Below, piece by piece: positions 8,824-18,400 of a DNA stretch of 64,000 bases. The notes under the pieces were generated by a model. It worked only from the letters and a program-made list of their open reading frames with translations. It searched no databases and was not told where the DNA came from. Numbering within the stretch: the stretch's first letter is position 1; every line of letters starts with the position of its first letter. A program made the translations under genes and the position numbers. Source of the DNA: Oceanobacter mangrovi (GTDB taxonomy: Bacteria; Pseudomonadota; Gammaproteobacteria; Pseudomonadales; Oceanobacteraceae); the NCBI RefSeq assembly GCF_019740315.1, contig NZ_JAHXZR010000007.1:1-64000 (forward strand), read 5' to 3'.

Positions 8824-10368
8824 ATGCGAAATAACCAACCGGTAACGGACCGGGAAATACCACTGTCAGAAGACAAACCTCTGGTTTCATCGACCAATTT
8901 AAAAGGGGTTATCACCCATTGCAACGATGCGTTCGTGCAAATCAGTGGATTCAGCAAAGATGAGCTTATTGGTAGCCCACACAACCTGATTCGCCATCCG
9001 GATATGCCGGAAGCAGCTTTCGCTGACATGTGGCAAACGCTTAAACGAGGCCAACACTGGATCGGGCTGGTAAAGAACCGCGCCAAAAGCGGTGACTACT
9101 ATTGGGTTGATGCCTATGTTACGCCGGTCTATGAACATGGTCAGGTAGTTGGTTATGAATCTGTACGGGTGAAACCAAGCCGCGAACAGATCCAGCGAGC
9201 AGAACAGGCATACGCCAGACTGCGTGCCGGAAAATCGCCGCTGCCTGTCAGCAGCAAACTGAAAGTTGAACAGCTGATCGCCGCACTCTGCCTGGCGGCG
9301 ATAGTGCTGCTGTGGCTGGCCTCGCCGTCGGCGCTACTCGCCGGTTTGTCGAGTCTGCTGATTGCACTGGTTGCATTCGGCCAGCTCCAGCAAGCCAGCA
9401 GTCTGAGTCAGCAATCGGAAAAGGTAATCCAGAATCCCCTGACCGCCTGGATCTACACAGGCCAAACGGGCACCAAAGGGGCTGTTGAAATGGCCCTGTT
9501 TACACTGCAACGACGTCTGCAGACCACCCTGGTGCGTATCAACCTCAATACTCACGAATTACTGGATGCCAGCACGCAAACACTCACCAGCGCAGGTCAG
9601 ACCCGTGACAGTGTCCACAAACAGCACGAATACACCCGCAAGGTCGAAAGTAACAGCCTGCACATCTCCGGCAACGCCAGCGCCATCGCCGAGGCATCAG
9701 AAGATACCCGCAGCAGTACTGATCAGACCCTGCGGATTGCCGCCAATGGTGAAGATGAAGTCTCCGGCATGGTGACAGAAACCAATGCTCTGAAAGGCAA
9801 GCTGCAATCCACTGCAACAGCTGTTAGCCAACTGGCAACGGAAATTCAGGCAGTGAATGGTTTCCTCAAGGCGATTACCGATATTGCCGAGCAAACCAAC
9901 CTGCTGGCCTTAAACGCCGCCATTGAATCAGCCCGAGCCGGTGAACAGGGCCGTGGTTTTGCGGTGGTCGCGGACGAGGTACGCAACCTGGCCAAACGCA
10001 CCCAGGAGTCCGCCGGTCAGATCCAGACCATTGTCAATGGCCTCAACCTCAGTACCAATGAGGCGGTCGCCTCCATCAACCAGGGCCAGGAATCCCTCGA
10101 AGACACCCTGCTGCGCAGCCAGCGGGTGAATGATCTGTTTGCTGACATTCGTAATTCACTGATCGAGGTCCAACGCATCGCCGCACGTAACTCCGAGCTG
10201 TCGCGCGAGCAAAACCATTCAGTGGAACAGATTCAGGCTCACCTCAGTGAACTGCAGAAGCTGTCTGATCTCGCTGATAGTCAAATCGACCTGCTTCATC
10301 AGAGCTGTGCAGGGTCTGCCACACTGTCGCAAGAACAGGCCAGTATTGTGCAGCGCTTCCAGAATTGA
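8824..10368 (+). CDS. Aer-like methyl-accepting chemotaxis protein with N-terminal PAS domain
   Basis: A 514-residue chemoreceptor. The N-terminal PAS domain (about residues 10-115) carries the Aer-type run [18 protein letters not shown]. Two hydrophobic stretches near residues 145-190 act as the membrane anchor, so the sensor is cytoplasmic. The C-terminus has the signalling hairpin with [19 protein letters not shown] and [17 protein letters not shown]. Aer-type proteins sense redox state through FAD; FAD binding here is not proven. The frame is open upstream to 8782, but 8824 is the first ATG. It probably signals to the CheA/CheW of the cluster at 19-29 kb. Confidence 0.88.
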   Translation: MRNNQPVTDREIPLSEDKPLVSSTNLKGVITHCNDAFVQISGFSKDELIGSPHNLIRHPDMPEAAFADMWQTLKRGQHWIGLVKNRAKSGDYYWVDAYVTPVYEHGQVVGYESVRVKPSREQIQRAEQAYARLRAGKSPLPVSSKLKVEQLIAALCLAAIVLLWLASPSALLAGLSSLLIALVAFGQLQQASSLSQQSEKVIQNPLTAWIYTGQTGTKGAVEMALFTLQRRLQTTLVRINLNTHELLDASTQTLTSAGQTRDSVHKQHEYTRKVESNSLHISGNASAIAEASEDTRSSTDQTLRIAANGEDEVSGMVTETNALKGKLQSTATAVSQLATEIQAVNGFLKAITDIAEQTNLLALNAAIESARAGEQGRGFAVVADEVRNLAKRTQESAGQIQTIVNGLNLSTNEAVASINQGQESLEDTLLRSQRVNDLFADIRNSLIEVQRIAARNSELSREQNHSVEQIQAHLSELQKLSDLADSQIDLLHQSCAGSATLSQEQASIVQRFQN

Positions 10369-10421
10369 TCCTGAAGAACTATCATGAAGGGCCCGCCCCT
10401 TCATGAGCACAATTCATCAGC

Positions 10422-11375
10422 ATGCTGGAAATCAAACACCTGCGCACCCTGCTTGCGCTGCGTGACGGCGGCAGCCTGGTAGAGGCTGCCCAAAGACTGC
10501 ACCTGACCCAGTCTGCTCTCTCGCACCAGTTAAAAGATCTCGAAGACCGTCTTGGGGTAGGTCTGTTTGTCAGGAAATCCCGCCCATTACGATTTACCCG
10601 AGCCGGACTGGAACTGCTGCAAACCGCAGATCAGGTATTGCCACGCCTGCGTCAATGTGAGCTCAATCTGAAAAAACTCGCCAATGGTGAAAGTGGCCGC
10701 CTGCACATGGTGATCGAATGCCACAGCTGCTTTGACTGGCTGATGCAAGCGATCAACAAATATCGTGATCAATGGCCCGAGGTGGAAATCGACCTCAGTA
10801 CCGCTTTCAACTTTGATCCATTGCCGGCGTTGATTCGCGGTGACGTCGATCTGGTCATCACCTCTGACCCGGTCGAAGATGAACGTATTTTCTATCAGCC
10901 GCTGTTTCGTTATCAGTCGCTGCTGGCGGTATCCAACCAGCATGAGCTGGCCAGTCAGAGCAAGATCCAGCCGGACGACCTGCTCCAGCAAACCTTGATT
11001 CACTATCCGGTTGATCGCAGCAAGCTGGACATCTTCCAGCGCTTCCTGACTCCTGAAGGGCTTGAACCACTGGCAACCCGGGAAACCGAACTGACGCTGA
11101 TGATGGTGCAACTGGTGGCCAGTGGCCGCGGTGTCGCCTGCCTGCCGAACTGGGCACTACAGCCGTATCTGGAAAACAAGCTGGTGAAAGCCTTGCCACT
11201 GGGTGACGGTGTCTGGCCAACCCTCTATGCCGCCATTCGCAGCGAACAGCAGGGAGCGGCCTTTATGAATGATTTTCTGCAGTTGTCAGTGACAACCTGT
11301 TTTGATCAACTGAAAGGGATTGAGCCAGCTAAGGAGCTCAGGAATCCTGATGAAAACGCGGCCAGACCAGACTGA
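10422..11375 (+). CDS. metR: LysR-family methionine regulator MetR
   Basis: A 317-residue regulator closely following E. coli MetR: MLEIKHLRTLLALRDGGSL, the helix-turn-helix AAQRLHLTQSALSHQLKDLE, FVRKSRPLRFT and, in the homocysteine-binding domain, IECHSCFDWL and IHYPVDRSKLD. MetR activates methionine genes such as metE and metH with homocysteine as co-effector. No such gene is adjacent, so its targets lie elsewhere. The last 38 bases overlap the convergent rstB. Confidence 0.9.
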   Translation: MLEIKHLRTLLALRDGGSLVEAAQRLHLTQSALSHQLKDLEDRLGVGLFVRKSRPLRFTRAGLELLQTADQVLPRLRQCELNLKKLANGESGRLHMVIECHSCFDWLMQAINKYRDQWPEVEIDLSTAFNFDPLPALIRGDVDLVITSDPVEDERIFYQPLFRYQSLLAVSNQHELASQSKIQPDDLLQQTLIHYPVDRSKLDIFQRFLTPEGLEPLATRETELTLMMVQLVASGRGVACLPNWALQPYLENKLVKALPLGDGVWPTLYAAIRSEQQGAAFMNDFLQLSVTTCFDQLKGIEPAKELRNPDENAARPD

Positions 11376-12795
11376 AACGAGCGCCACCAAGATCATCACT
11401 GCGACCGACCATGGCGCGGCCGGAATGCCAGTAGGTAATCCGCCGCACAATCGACAGCCCCAGCCCATAGCCACCTGAGCTGCGGGTGCGGCTGTCATCC
11501 AGCCGGGCAAAGGGTACAAAGACCTTGCTCCACTGATCTTCCGGAATACCTGGGCCATCATCCTCAACATCGACCCGGCAACTGTTATCGGTGAATACAC
11601 AGCTGACCCGCACCTGACTGCTGGCATAACGACAGGCATTACCCACCAGATTCTGGATTGCCCGATGCAGATATCTGGGTTCAGCCTCACCCCAGGCGTT
11701 GTCGGCTTCGTCAGCTGGCTTGTAGATCACCTCAACACGAGCCGTTAAACGGGTTTCTTCAACCACCTGACGAGCAACATCTTCAATATCAATACGCTGA
11801 AATTCCAGCAAAGGACCGCCTTCTTCCAACCGCGCATAAGTCAGAATTTCGTCAATCAACTGATCCAGTTCGTGCAAGTCGCTGTCCATGCCCTTGAGCT
11901 GCTTTTTCTGATAAGGCGTTTCCGCTTCATCCTCCATGATCTGCACACCAAAGCGCAGCCGCGCGACGGGTGTCCGCAACTCATGGGAAACCGCCCGTAA
12001 CATTTCACGCTGGATGCCGATCAAACGCTGGATGTGATCCGCCATGCGGTTAAAGGAATCGGCCAGACTGGCAACAGAGTTGGTTTCATCAATGGCCGCC
12101 CGGGCCGACAAATGGCCCTGGGCCAGCCGTTGGGTCATTTGTTCCAGCTGGCGTAAGCCCCCCTCCAGCCGTGCAATCAGGTGATACACCACCAGCGCCA
12201 GTAGCAATAATCCAAACACCAGATTCACCAGCCACCGGACCGTATGATCCGGAGCCTGATAGGCAACCGGGGAAAAGCGGAATTGTGGCTGACCAGCCAC
12301 TTCCAGCACACTCACCTCACTCCCCGTAAGCTGCTGCAGCTGCTGGCGTTGCTGCTGAATGGCATCGGCGGTTGTCGCCACTGGCAACAAGCCCGGTACC
12401 ACACTGACAAAGGACTGCCAGATATCACTCGCCAGCGGGGTTTTCATACGTACCGACAGTACCGAGCCTGATTGTGGCGACGAAACAAGAGGAATCAGAG
12501 CGGCTACATAGTCATCATCAACACCGACAATCGAATTGCCATGCTGCAAACGATAACGTTCAAAACCGGACAGCCGTTCCAGCGGCACACTGGTAACACT
12601 GAACAAACTGGATTGATAGCTACGAAGCTGGCCCTGGGGGGCCAGCAGATTGACCCAGGCTGGTCCGAACTGCGCTTCCCAGAAACGCTTTTCATCAACC
12701 AGCCGGGCCCAGCTCAATGTCAACCAGCACACCCCGGCGACCACAAGCAGCGACAGCAACAAGGTCGCATAGGTGCGCAAAAACATTTTGCTCAT
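11338..12795 (-). CDS. rstB: Sensor histidine kinase RstB
   Basis: A 485-residue membrane kinase. A first membrane helix at about residues 8-28 and a second near 190-210 frame a periplasmic sensor. A HAMP segment, the HisKA phosphorylation site LRAVSHELRTPVARLRFG and ATPase motifs (DDGPGIPEDQW, GGYGLGLSIV) follow. The end, LGGARFSLVWP, matches E. coli RstB (LGGARFSFSWP). It lies 17 bases after rstA, as in the rstAB operon. Its signal here is unknown. It overlaps the metR end by 38 bases on the opposite strand. Confidence 0.86.
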   Translation of the reverse strand: MSKMFLRTYATLLLSLLVVAGVCWLTLSWARLVDEKRFWEAQFGPAWVNLLAPQGQLRSYQSSLFSVTSVPLERLSGFERYRLQHGNSIVGVDDDYVAALIPLVSSPQSGSVLSVRMKTPLASDIWQSFVSVVPGLLPVATTADAIQQQRQQLQQLTGSEVSVLEVAGQPQFRFSPVAYQAPDHTVRWLVNLVFGLLLLALVVYHLIARLEGGLRQLEQMTQRLAQGHLSARAAIDETNSVASLADSFNRMADHIQRLIGIQREMLRAVSHELRTPVARLRFGVQIMEDEAETPYQKKQLKGMDSDLHELDQLIDEILTYARLEEGGPLLEFQRIDIEDVARQVVEETRLTARVEVIYKPADEADNAWGEAEPRYLHRAIQNLVGNACRYASSQVRVSCVFTDNSCRVDVEDDGPGIPEDQWSKVFVPFARLDDSRTRSSGGYGLGLSIVRRITYWHSGRAMVGRSDDLGGARFSLVWPRFHQDS

Positions 12796-12812
12796 GATGA
12801 GAAAGATCTGAC

Positions 12813-13553
12813 TCAGATTTCCTTGACGAATAGATAGCCCTTGCTGCGCACCGTTTTGATACGTCGAGGGTTCATTGGATCATCACCCACTTTCGGGCGA
12901 ATACGGGAAACCCGCACGTCGATGGAGCGATCCTGTCCATCGTATTCAATGCCACGTAACTGATGGAAAATCTCCTCGCGTGTCAGCACACGACCGGCGC
13001 TTTTGCTGAGCAACCACAACAGATCAAATTCTGCACTGGTCAAATCGATACTGCGACCATCCAGCCAGGCTTCGCGCATGGCACTGTCAACCACCAGATT
13101 GCCAAAGGTCAGGCGGTTTTCCTGGCTGCTCTCTTCTTTAACCGGCTCAGCCACATCGTGAATCCGGCGCAAAAGGGCACGAATACGGGCCAGCAATACG
13201 CGTGGGCGTACTGGTTTGGCAACATAGTCATCAGCGCCCATTTCCAGGCCTAACACCTGATCGAGATCCTCGGTGCGGGCGGTCAGCATCAGAATCGGTC
13301 CGCGATAATGAGGACGAACCAGACGACACACAGCCAGTCCATCTTCCCCCGGCAACATCAGGTCCAATACCACCAGATCCGGCTGTTCAGACTTGATCCG
13401 CTCGATGGCTCGCGCACCATCACCTTCTATTGAGACTTTCAGGCCGTTACTTTCCAGATAGTCTTTTGTCAAAGCAGCCAGTCTTTCATCGTCTTCAACA
13501 ATCAATATGCGCCAGTTTTCATCAGAGTCGTGCATCAGGGCCTCATTTGCCAT
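12813..13553 (-). CDS. rstA: OmpR-family response regulator RstA
   Basis: A 246-residue two-component regulator with a receiver domain (ILIVEDDERLA, phospho-Asp in DLVVLDLMLPGEDG, Lys in DDYVAKPVRPR) and a winged-helix output (LTSAEFDLLWLL, DVRVSRIRPKV). It is the partner of the next gene, rstB. The first ATG (13553) has GGAG at good spacing; an ATG six codons later is possible. A gene-free stretch of over 700 bases separates it from divergent nrdA. Confidence 0.88.
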   Translation of the reverse strand: MANEALMHDSDENWRILIVEDDERLAALTKDYLESNGLKVSIEGDGARAIERIKSEQPDLVVLDLMLPGEDGLAVCRLVRPHYRGPILMLTARTEDLDQVLGLEMGADDYVAKPVRPRVLLARIRALLRRIHDVAEPVKEESSQENRLTFGNLVVDSAMREAWLDGRSIDLTSAEFDLLWLLSKSAGRVLTREEIFHQLRGIEYDGQDRSIDVRVSRIRPKVGDDPMNPRRIKTVRSKGYLFVKEI

Positions 13554-13883
13554 TGGTTGTATCTCCAGTATTGGCCTTATTCTAGTTACGGCAGCAGCTG
13601 CAAACTAACGATCATTACCTACAAAACACACAAACTGTGGTTATACATGTTAATAAAACACTGTAGCCCATTCAGGTAATGATCCTTACAACGCAGATAA
13701 CAGAAGGCGCAATTACTGCGGGCTTTCCCTAACTTTAGACGCAAAAACAACGAAATGCACAAAAACTTACTGATGATTAATATCCTGTATCTTTTGTCAC
13801 AAGCCCGGTTAATAAGGGCTCCAGAGCGCTAGTCACAAATCGCGCACAAGTTACTCTGCAACGACCAACAAGTCGTGCACACC

Positions 13884-13892
13884 TTATCCACA
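13884..13892 (+). promoter_or_regulatory. Consensus DnaA box upstream of the nrdA promoter
   Basis: TTATCCACA is the strongest class of DnaA-binding 9-mer. It lies about 30 bases upstream of the -35 element. In E. coli the nrdAB promoter also has DnaA boxes that tie its expression to replication initiation. A single 9-mer can arise by chance, but the position fits. Confidence 0.55.
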
Positions 13893-13907
13893 CCCGCAAC
13901 AGTCAAC

Positions 13908-13923
13908 ACACAATATATGGGGT
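13908..13923 (+). promoter_or_regulatory. NrdR box 1 (upstream of nrdA)
   Basis: ACACAATATATGGGGT fits the NrdR pattern ACAC-A/T-rich core-GTGT, with an excellent left half and core. It abuts the -35 element. A second box begins 32 bases further on, the paired spacing expected for NrdR. Confidence 0.65.
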
Positions 13924-13951
13924 TGAATCGGCAGCCGAGGCCCATTATCTT
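13923..13951 (+). promoter_or_regulatory. Sigma70-like promoter of nrdA
   Basis: TTGAAT (13923-13928), a 17-base spacer and TATCTT (13946-13951). It lies between and across two NrdR-like boxes, the second covering the -10 element, as expected for repression by NrdR-(d)ATP. Confidence 0.55.
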
Positions 13952-13955
13952 GTGT
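13940..13955 (+). promoter_or_regulatory. NrdR box 2 (over the nrdA -10 element)
   Basis: GCCCATTATCTTGTGT has the right half of an NrdR box (TTGTGT) and a weaker left half. It is exactly 16 bases after box 1 and overlaps the -10 box. Confidence 0.55.
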
Positions 13956-14289
13956 CGCTTCTCCACGGTCAGACGTTCAGAAACGTCAGGTTTCTTCCAT
14001 CAAGAATGAACAAGCCCTTGCTATCAAGCTGTTACTCACCGCATAAAAGCAATCACAAACAGGTGTTAAACTACGCCACCGTTTGCGCTTGCCGGTTGGC
14101 AGTGGTGGGACACCGGATGATACTCCCGGGCGTGTCCGTGGTCAGATACTGAACACCGACACATCCCGGCTCGCCAACCAGACAGACGCAAGTTACTCAC
14201 CAGTTTCCCAGAGCTGGCTATTTCACTGAAAACACCGGTTGTTGAGCATGGATGTGATCGAAAACAAATTGAGTACAGGCGCAATCAAC

Positions 14290-16569
14290 ATGAACAGCTC
14301 TCTAAAAGTCACCAAACGCGACGGACGCCAGGAAATTATCGATCTGGACAAGATCCACAAGGTCGTTACCTGGGCCGCGGATGGACTGGACAACGTCTCA
14401 GTATCAGAAGTTGAACTGCGCGCTCACCTGCAGTTCTACGATGGCATCCCGACTTCCGAGATCCACGAAACCCTGATCAAGGCCGCTGCCGACCTGATTT
14501 CCGAGCAAGCACCGGACTACCAGTATCTGGCTGCCCGCCTGAACATTTTCCATCTGCGCAAAAAAGCCTTTGGTCGCTATGAGCCACCAACACTGCTTGA
14601 TCAAGTCCGCAAGATGGTCGACCAGAAGCGTTACGACGAACACCTGCTGACTGACTATACCGACGAAGAATTCGGTGTGATGGAAACCTTCCTCGACCAC
14701 AGCCGCGACCTGAACTTCAGCTACGCCGCCGTAAAACAGCTGGAAGGCAAATATCTGGTACAAAACCGGGTTACCGGTGAAGTTTACGAAAGTGCCCAGT
14801 TCCTCTACATCCTGATCGCTGCCTGCCTGTTCAGCGGTTACGACAAGGAACGCCGTCTCGATTTCGTCAAACGCTTCTACGATGCGGTATCAACGTTCAA
14901 GCTGTCACTGCCAACCCCGATCATGGCCGGTGTGCGGACGCCAACCCGCCAATTCAGCTCCTGTGTACTGATTGAAGCCGGCGACAGCCTCGACTCCATC
15001 AACGCCACTGCCAGCGCCATCGTTAAATACGTATCCCAGCGCGCCGGTATTGGTATCAATGGTGGCCGCATTCGTGCTCTGGGCAGCCCGATCCGTGGGG
15101 GCGAAGCTTTCCACACCGGTTGTATCCCGTTCTACAAACACTTCCAGACTGCCGTGAAATCCTGCTCCCAGGGCGGTGTACGTGGTGGTGCAGCTACCCT
15201 GTTCTACCCGATCTGGCACTACGAAGTTGAATCCCTGCTGGTGTTGAAAAACAACCGCGGCGTGGAAGAAAACCGTGTTCGCCACATCGACTACGGCGTT
15301 CAGATCAACAAGTTGATGTACGAGCGTCTGCGTCAGAACGGCACCATCACCCTGTTCTCACCATCCGACGTACCAGGCCTGTACGACGCCTTCTTTGAAG
15401 ACCAGGAGCGTTTTGCCCAGCTGTACGCCAAGTACGAGCAGGACAACAGCATCCGCAAGAAAGTCGTCAAGGCCGTCGACCTGTTCTCCAGCATGATGCA
15501 GGAACGTGCCAGCACCGGCCGTATCTACATCCAGAACGTTGACCACTGTAATACTCACAGCCCGTTCAACCCCAAAAAGGCACCGGTACGTCAGTCCAAC
15601 CTGTGTCTGGAAATTGCGCTGCCAACCAAGCCTCTGAACGATGTTAACGACGAAGAAGGCGAAATCGCCCTCTGTACGCTGGCCGCTTTCAACCTTGGCA
15701 AGGTTGACCAGCTGGATGAGCTGCAGGAACTGTCCGATCTGATCGTACGTGCTCTCGACAGCCTGCTGGACTACCAGGACTACCCGGTACCGGCAGCCCT
15801 CAAAGCCACCATGGGTCGTCGTACCCTGGGTGTAGGCGTGATCAACTACGCCTACTACCTGGCCAAGAACGGCGTGAAATATTCCGATGGTTCTGCCAAT
15901 GGCCTGACCCACAAGACCTTTGAAGCCATCCAGTACTGGTTGCTGCGGGCTTCGGTTGAACTGGCCAAGGAGCAAGGTGCCTGCCCGATGTTCGGTGACA
16001 CCACCTACGCCCAGGGCATTCTGCCAATCGACAGCTACAAGAAAGACGTTGACGCCTTCTGTGACGAGCCGCTGCACTACGACTGGGAAGCGCTGCGTAC
16101 CGACATCCGTACCCACGGTCTGCGTAACTCAACCCTGACCGCACTGATGCCATCAGAGACGTCGTCGCAGATCAGTAACGCCACCAACGGCATCGAGCCA
16201 CCGCGTGGCTACATCAGCGTTAAACAGAGCAAGGACGGTATCCTCAAACAGGTGGTGCCAGACTACGAGCAGCTGAAAGGCCAATACGAGCTTTTGTGGC
16301 AGATCCCCAACAACACTGGCTACCTGCAGCTGGTTGGTATTATGCAGAAGTTTGTCGACCAGGCGATCTCTGCCAACACCAACTATGACCCATCCCGTTT
16401 CGGCGGCAAGGTACCAATGCAGCAGCTGCTGAAAGACCTGATGATGGCTTACAAGAACGGCGTCAAAACCCTGTACTATCATAATACCCGTGACGGTATG
16501 GAAGACCCGCAGAAAGAAGCCATCATTCCGGAAGATGATGACTGTGCCGGTGGTGCATGTAAAATCTGA
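14290..16569 (+). CDS. nrdA: Class Ia ribonucleotide reductase, alpha subunit NrdA
   Basis: The catalytic subunit reducing ribonucleoside diphosphates to deoxyribonucleotides under aerobic conditions. The 759-residue sequence follows E. coli NrdA throughout. It has an ATP-cone ([20 protein letters not shown], about residues 5-24), [17 protein letters not shown] with an active-site cysteine, [10 protein letters not shown] (the catalytic Asn-Cys-Glu), [15 protein letters not shown] and the C-terminal redox pair CAGGACKI. I chose ATG 14290 because it aligns with the E. coli start; an in-frame ATG at 14248 would add 14 residues. Two hairpins separate it from nrdB. Confidence 0.96.
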   Translation: MNSSLKVTKRDGRQEIIDLDKIHKVVTWAADGLDNVSVSEVELRAHLQFYDGIPTSEIHETLIKAAADLISEQAPDYQYLAARLNIFHLRKKAFGRYEPPTLLDQVRKMVDQKRYDEHLLTDYTDEEFGVMETFLDHSRDLNFSYAAVKQLEGKYLVQNRVTGEVYESAQFLYILIAACLFSGYDKERRLDFVKRFYDAVSTFKLSLPTPIMAGVRTPTRQFSSCVLIEAGDSLDSINATASAIVKYVSQRAGIGINGGRIRALGSPIRGGEAFHTGCIPFYKHFQTAVKSCSQGGVRGGAATLFYPIWHYEVESLLVLKNNRGVEENRVRHIDYGVQINKLMYERLRQNGTITLFSPSDVPGLYDAFFEDQERFAQLYAKYEQDNSIRKKVVKAVDLFSSMMQERASTGRIYIQNVDHCNTHSPFNPKKAPVRQSNLCLEIALPTKPLNDVNDEEGEIALCTLAAFNLGKVDQLDELQELSDLIVRALDSLLDYQDYPVPAALKATMGRRTLGVGVINYAYYLAKNGVKYSDGSANGLTHKTFEAIQYWLLRASVELAKEQGACPMFGDTTYAQGILPIDSYKKDVDAFCDEPLHYDWEALRTDIRTHGLRNSTLTALMPSETSSQISNATNGIEPPRGYISVKQSKDGILKQVVPDYEQLKGQYELLWQIPNNTGYLQLVGIMQKFVDQAISANTNYDPSRFGGKVPMQQLLKDLMMAYKNGVKTLYYHNTRDGMEDPQKEAIIPEDDDCAGGACKI

Positions 16570-16587
16570 TCCGGGTTTTCCCTGCGA

Positions 16588-16619
16588 ACCATGACCAGCA
16601 GATAGCGTCTGGTCATGGT
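16588..16619 (+). repeat. Perfect 11-bp inverted repeat after nrdA
   Basis: Arms ACCATGACCAG (16588-16598) and CTGGTCATGGT (16609-16619) with a 10-base loop form a strong hairpin without a T tract, 12 bases before a second, terminator-type hairpin. It may protect the nrdA mRNA 3' end. Confidence 0.55.
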
Positions 16620-16630
16620 AAGATTCCCCA

Positions 16631-16666
16631 CCCGCGTGAGTTTCTGCTCACGCGGGTTTGCTTTTT
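16631..16666 (+). terminator. Intrinsic terminator between nrdA and nrdB
   Basis: A perfect 10-base stem, CCCGCGTGAG with CTCACGCGGG (loop TTTCTG), is followed by TTTGCTTTTT. It lies between two genes whose products form one enzyme. Either it is partial and lowers nrdB relative to nrdA, or nrdB has its own promoter. Confidence 0.7.
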
Positions 16667-16718
16667 GAACCATCTGAATAACTCGGCCGCGCGACGGCCA
16701 GGTGAGACGATACCGGCC

Positions 16719-17849
16719 ATGCCATACACCACGTTTAACCGTAACGAATTTGATACCTTTGCCCAGCCCATGTTTTTTGGGGAGCAAGTCAACGTTGCCC
16801 GTTATGACCAGCAGAAACACAAGATCTTTGAAAACCTGATCGAAAAGCAGCTGTCCTTTTTCTGGCGCCCGGAAGAAGTTGACTTGACCAACGATCGCAA
16901 GGACTTCCTCGACCTGCCGGAACATGAGCAACACATTTTCGTCAGCAACCTGAAATATCAGACCCTGCTGGACTCGGTACAGGGACGCTCCCCCAACGTG
17001 GCGTTTCTGCCAGTGGTATCGCTGCCGGAGCTGGAAACCTGGATCGAAACCTGGTCATTCAGCGAAACCATTCACAGCCGCTCCTATACCCACATTGTGC
17101 GTAACATTGTGCCAAACCCGGCAGTGATCTTTGACGATATTACCCGTAACGAACACATCACCCGTCGGGCCGTGTCCGTTACCCAGTACTACGACGCCTT
17201 TATTGAGCTGTCGTGCTGGTACCAGCAACTGGGCGAAGGTACCCACACCATCAATGGTGAAGTAGTTGAAGTCACCATGCATGAACTCAAGCGCCGCCTG
17301 TACCTGACCCTGGTATCAGTGAACGTGCTGGAAGCCATTCGCTTCTACGTCAGCTTCGCCTGTTCGTTCGCCTTTGCCGAACGCGCCAAGATGGAAGGCA
17401 ACGCCAAGATCATCAAACTGATCGCCCGTGACGAAGCCCTGCACCTGACCGGCACCCAGCACATGCTGCAAATCATTGCCCGCGGCAAGGACGATGCAGA
17501 ATTTGCCGACATCGCCGAAGAGTGCAAAGCCGACGTGGTACGCATCTTCAAGGAAGCAGCGCAGCAGGAAAAAGACTGGGCCGAATACCTGTTCAAGGAC
17601 GGCTCCATGATTGGCCTGAACAAGGACATCCTCTGCCAGTACGTTGAATACATCACCAACCAGCGTATTGCTGCGCTTGGCTTCGACCGTATTTTCGAAG
17701 CCCGCTCCAACCCACTGCCATGGATCAACTCCTGGCTCAACAGCGACAACGTACAGGTTGCGCCACAAGAGTCCGAGATCAGCTCCTACCTGGTAGGCGC
17801 GATCGACAGTGAAGTCGATACCAGTGACTTTGGTGATTTCGACCTTTGA
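16719..17849 (+). CDS. nrdB: Class Ia ribonucleotide reductase, beta subunit NrdB
   Basis: The radical-generating subunit of ribonucleotide reductase, holding a di-iron site and a tyrosyl radical. The 376 residues include [15 protein letters not shown] (the radical Tyr and an iron ligand), the diiron ligand run [17 protein letters not shown] and the C-terminal tail that binds NrdA. The frame is open to 16665, but ATG 16719 gives the family start MPYTTF and follows AGGTGAG. The stop overlaps the start of the ferredoxin gene (TGATG). Confidence 0.96.
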   Translation: MPYTTFNRNEFDTFAQPMFFGEQVNVARYDQQKHKIFENLIEKQLSFFWRPEEVDLTNDRKDFLDLPEHEQHIFVSNLKYQTLLDSVQGRSPNVAFLPVVSLPELETWIETWSFSETIHSRSYTHIVRNIVPNPAVIFDDITRNEHITRRAVSVTQYYDAFIELSCWYQQLGEGTHTINGEVVEVTMHELKRRLYLTLVSVNVLEAIRFYVSFACSFAFAERAKMEGNAKIIKLIARDEALHLTGTQHMLQIIARGKDDAEFADIAEECKADVVRIFKEAAQQEKDWAEYLFKDGSMIGLNKDILCQYVEYITNQRIAALGFDRIFEARSNPLPWINSWLNSDNVQVAPQESEISSYLVGAIDSEVDTSDFGDFDL

Positions 17850-18337
17850 TGAAAGCCCTCAACAAGCGCCGGGAGGAACTTCCCGGCCAGTCCGCCTCCA
17901 GTAATGATAACGACTGGTTTGAACTGGATGGCCGCAGCAACGACCAGCCTGACTTCGACCTTGAGCCATCCAGCGCAGAAAGCGCCGACGAGCAACGTCA
18001 GGCGGAATTGTATCTGCCCGAGAATGATCCTGAACATCCGGAGCCAACGCCACAGCTGGAGCTGGATGGTATGGCCCCCGCAATTTACAGCGTTATGCTC
18101 AGTGATGGTCGTGAGGCCCGCTTCCAGTACGCCAACAATCTGCTGGAGTCGCTTGAGGCACAAAACATCGACGTCCACTTCCAGTGCCGTGAAGGCTACT
18201 GTGGCAGCTGCCGTGCTCGCCTGTTATCTGGCGAAGTACACTACACCAGCGAGCCAATGGCCTGGATCAACGATGATGAAGTGCTGCTCTGTTGCTGTAT
18301 TCCGCGTGGTCCGATTCAGCTGGAATTACTGAACTGA
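17849..18337 (+). CDS. yfaE: 2Fe-2S ferredoxin, YfaE-like, with N-terminal acidic extension
   Basis: The C-terminal 85 residues are a plant-type [2Fe-2S] ferredoxin matching E. coli YfaE, which maintains the NrdB diiron-tyrosyl cofactor. The ligands are FQCREGYCGSCRARLL and a distal LLCCCIP. Ahead of it are about 73 residues rich in Asp, Glu, Ser and Pro, absent from YfaE (84 residues) and probably disordered. The ATG at 17849 overlaps the nrdB stop, a typical coupled start. An internal ATG at 18071 with GGAG upstream would give an 88-residue protein of normal length, so the extension needs proof. Confidence 0.85.
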   Translation: MKALNKRREELPGQSASSNDNDWFELDGRSNDQPDFDLEPSSAESADEQRQAELYLPENDPEHPEPTPQLELDGMAPAIYSVMLSDGREARFQYANNLLESLEAQNIDVHFQCREGYCGSCRARLLSGEVHYTSEPMAWINDDEVLLCCCIPRGPIQLELLN

Positions 18338-18400
18338 TTGCGCTTGATCGAATAACATGGGTCAACCAAGATCAAACGAACAGCAGACAAGGAGCAAATC

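Larger units (their letters stand above)
13554..14289. other. Gene-free region between rstA and nrdA (nrd control region and long leader)
   Basis: No convincing gene is seen in these 736 bases. The first half should hold the rstA promoter. The middle holds a DnaA box, two NrdR-like boxes and a sigma70-like promoter for nrdA. From about 13958 to 14289 there is an unusually long nrdA leader of roughly 330 bases, with short inverted repeats (for example GTGTC and GACAC near 14130-14160) but no riboswitch I recognise. Confidence 0.6.

Noticed and set aside
13952-14152. 66-codon frame in the nrdA leader
   Set aside because: Starts with GTG at the likely transcription start, has no ribosome site, and the composition is unlike a protein.
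14040-14240. Cobalamin riboswitch in the nrdA leader
   Set aside because: No B12-box or characteristic core was found, and class Ia reductases do not use B12.
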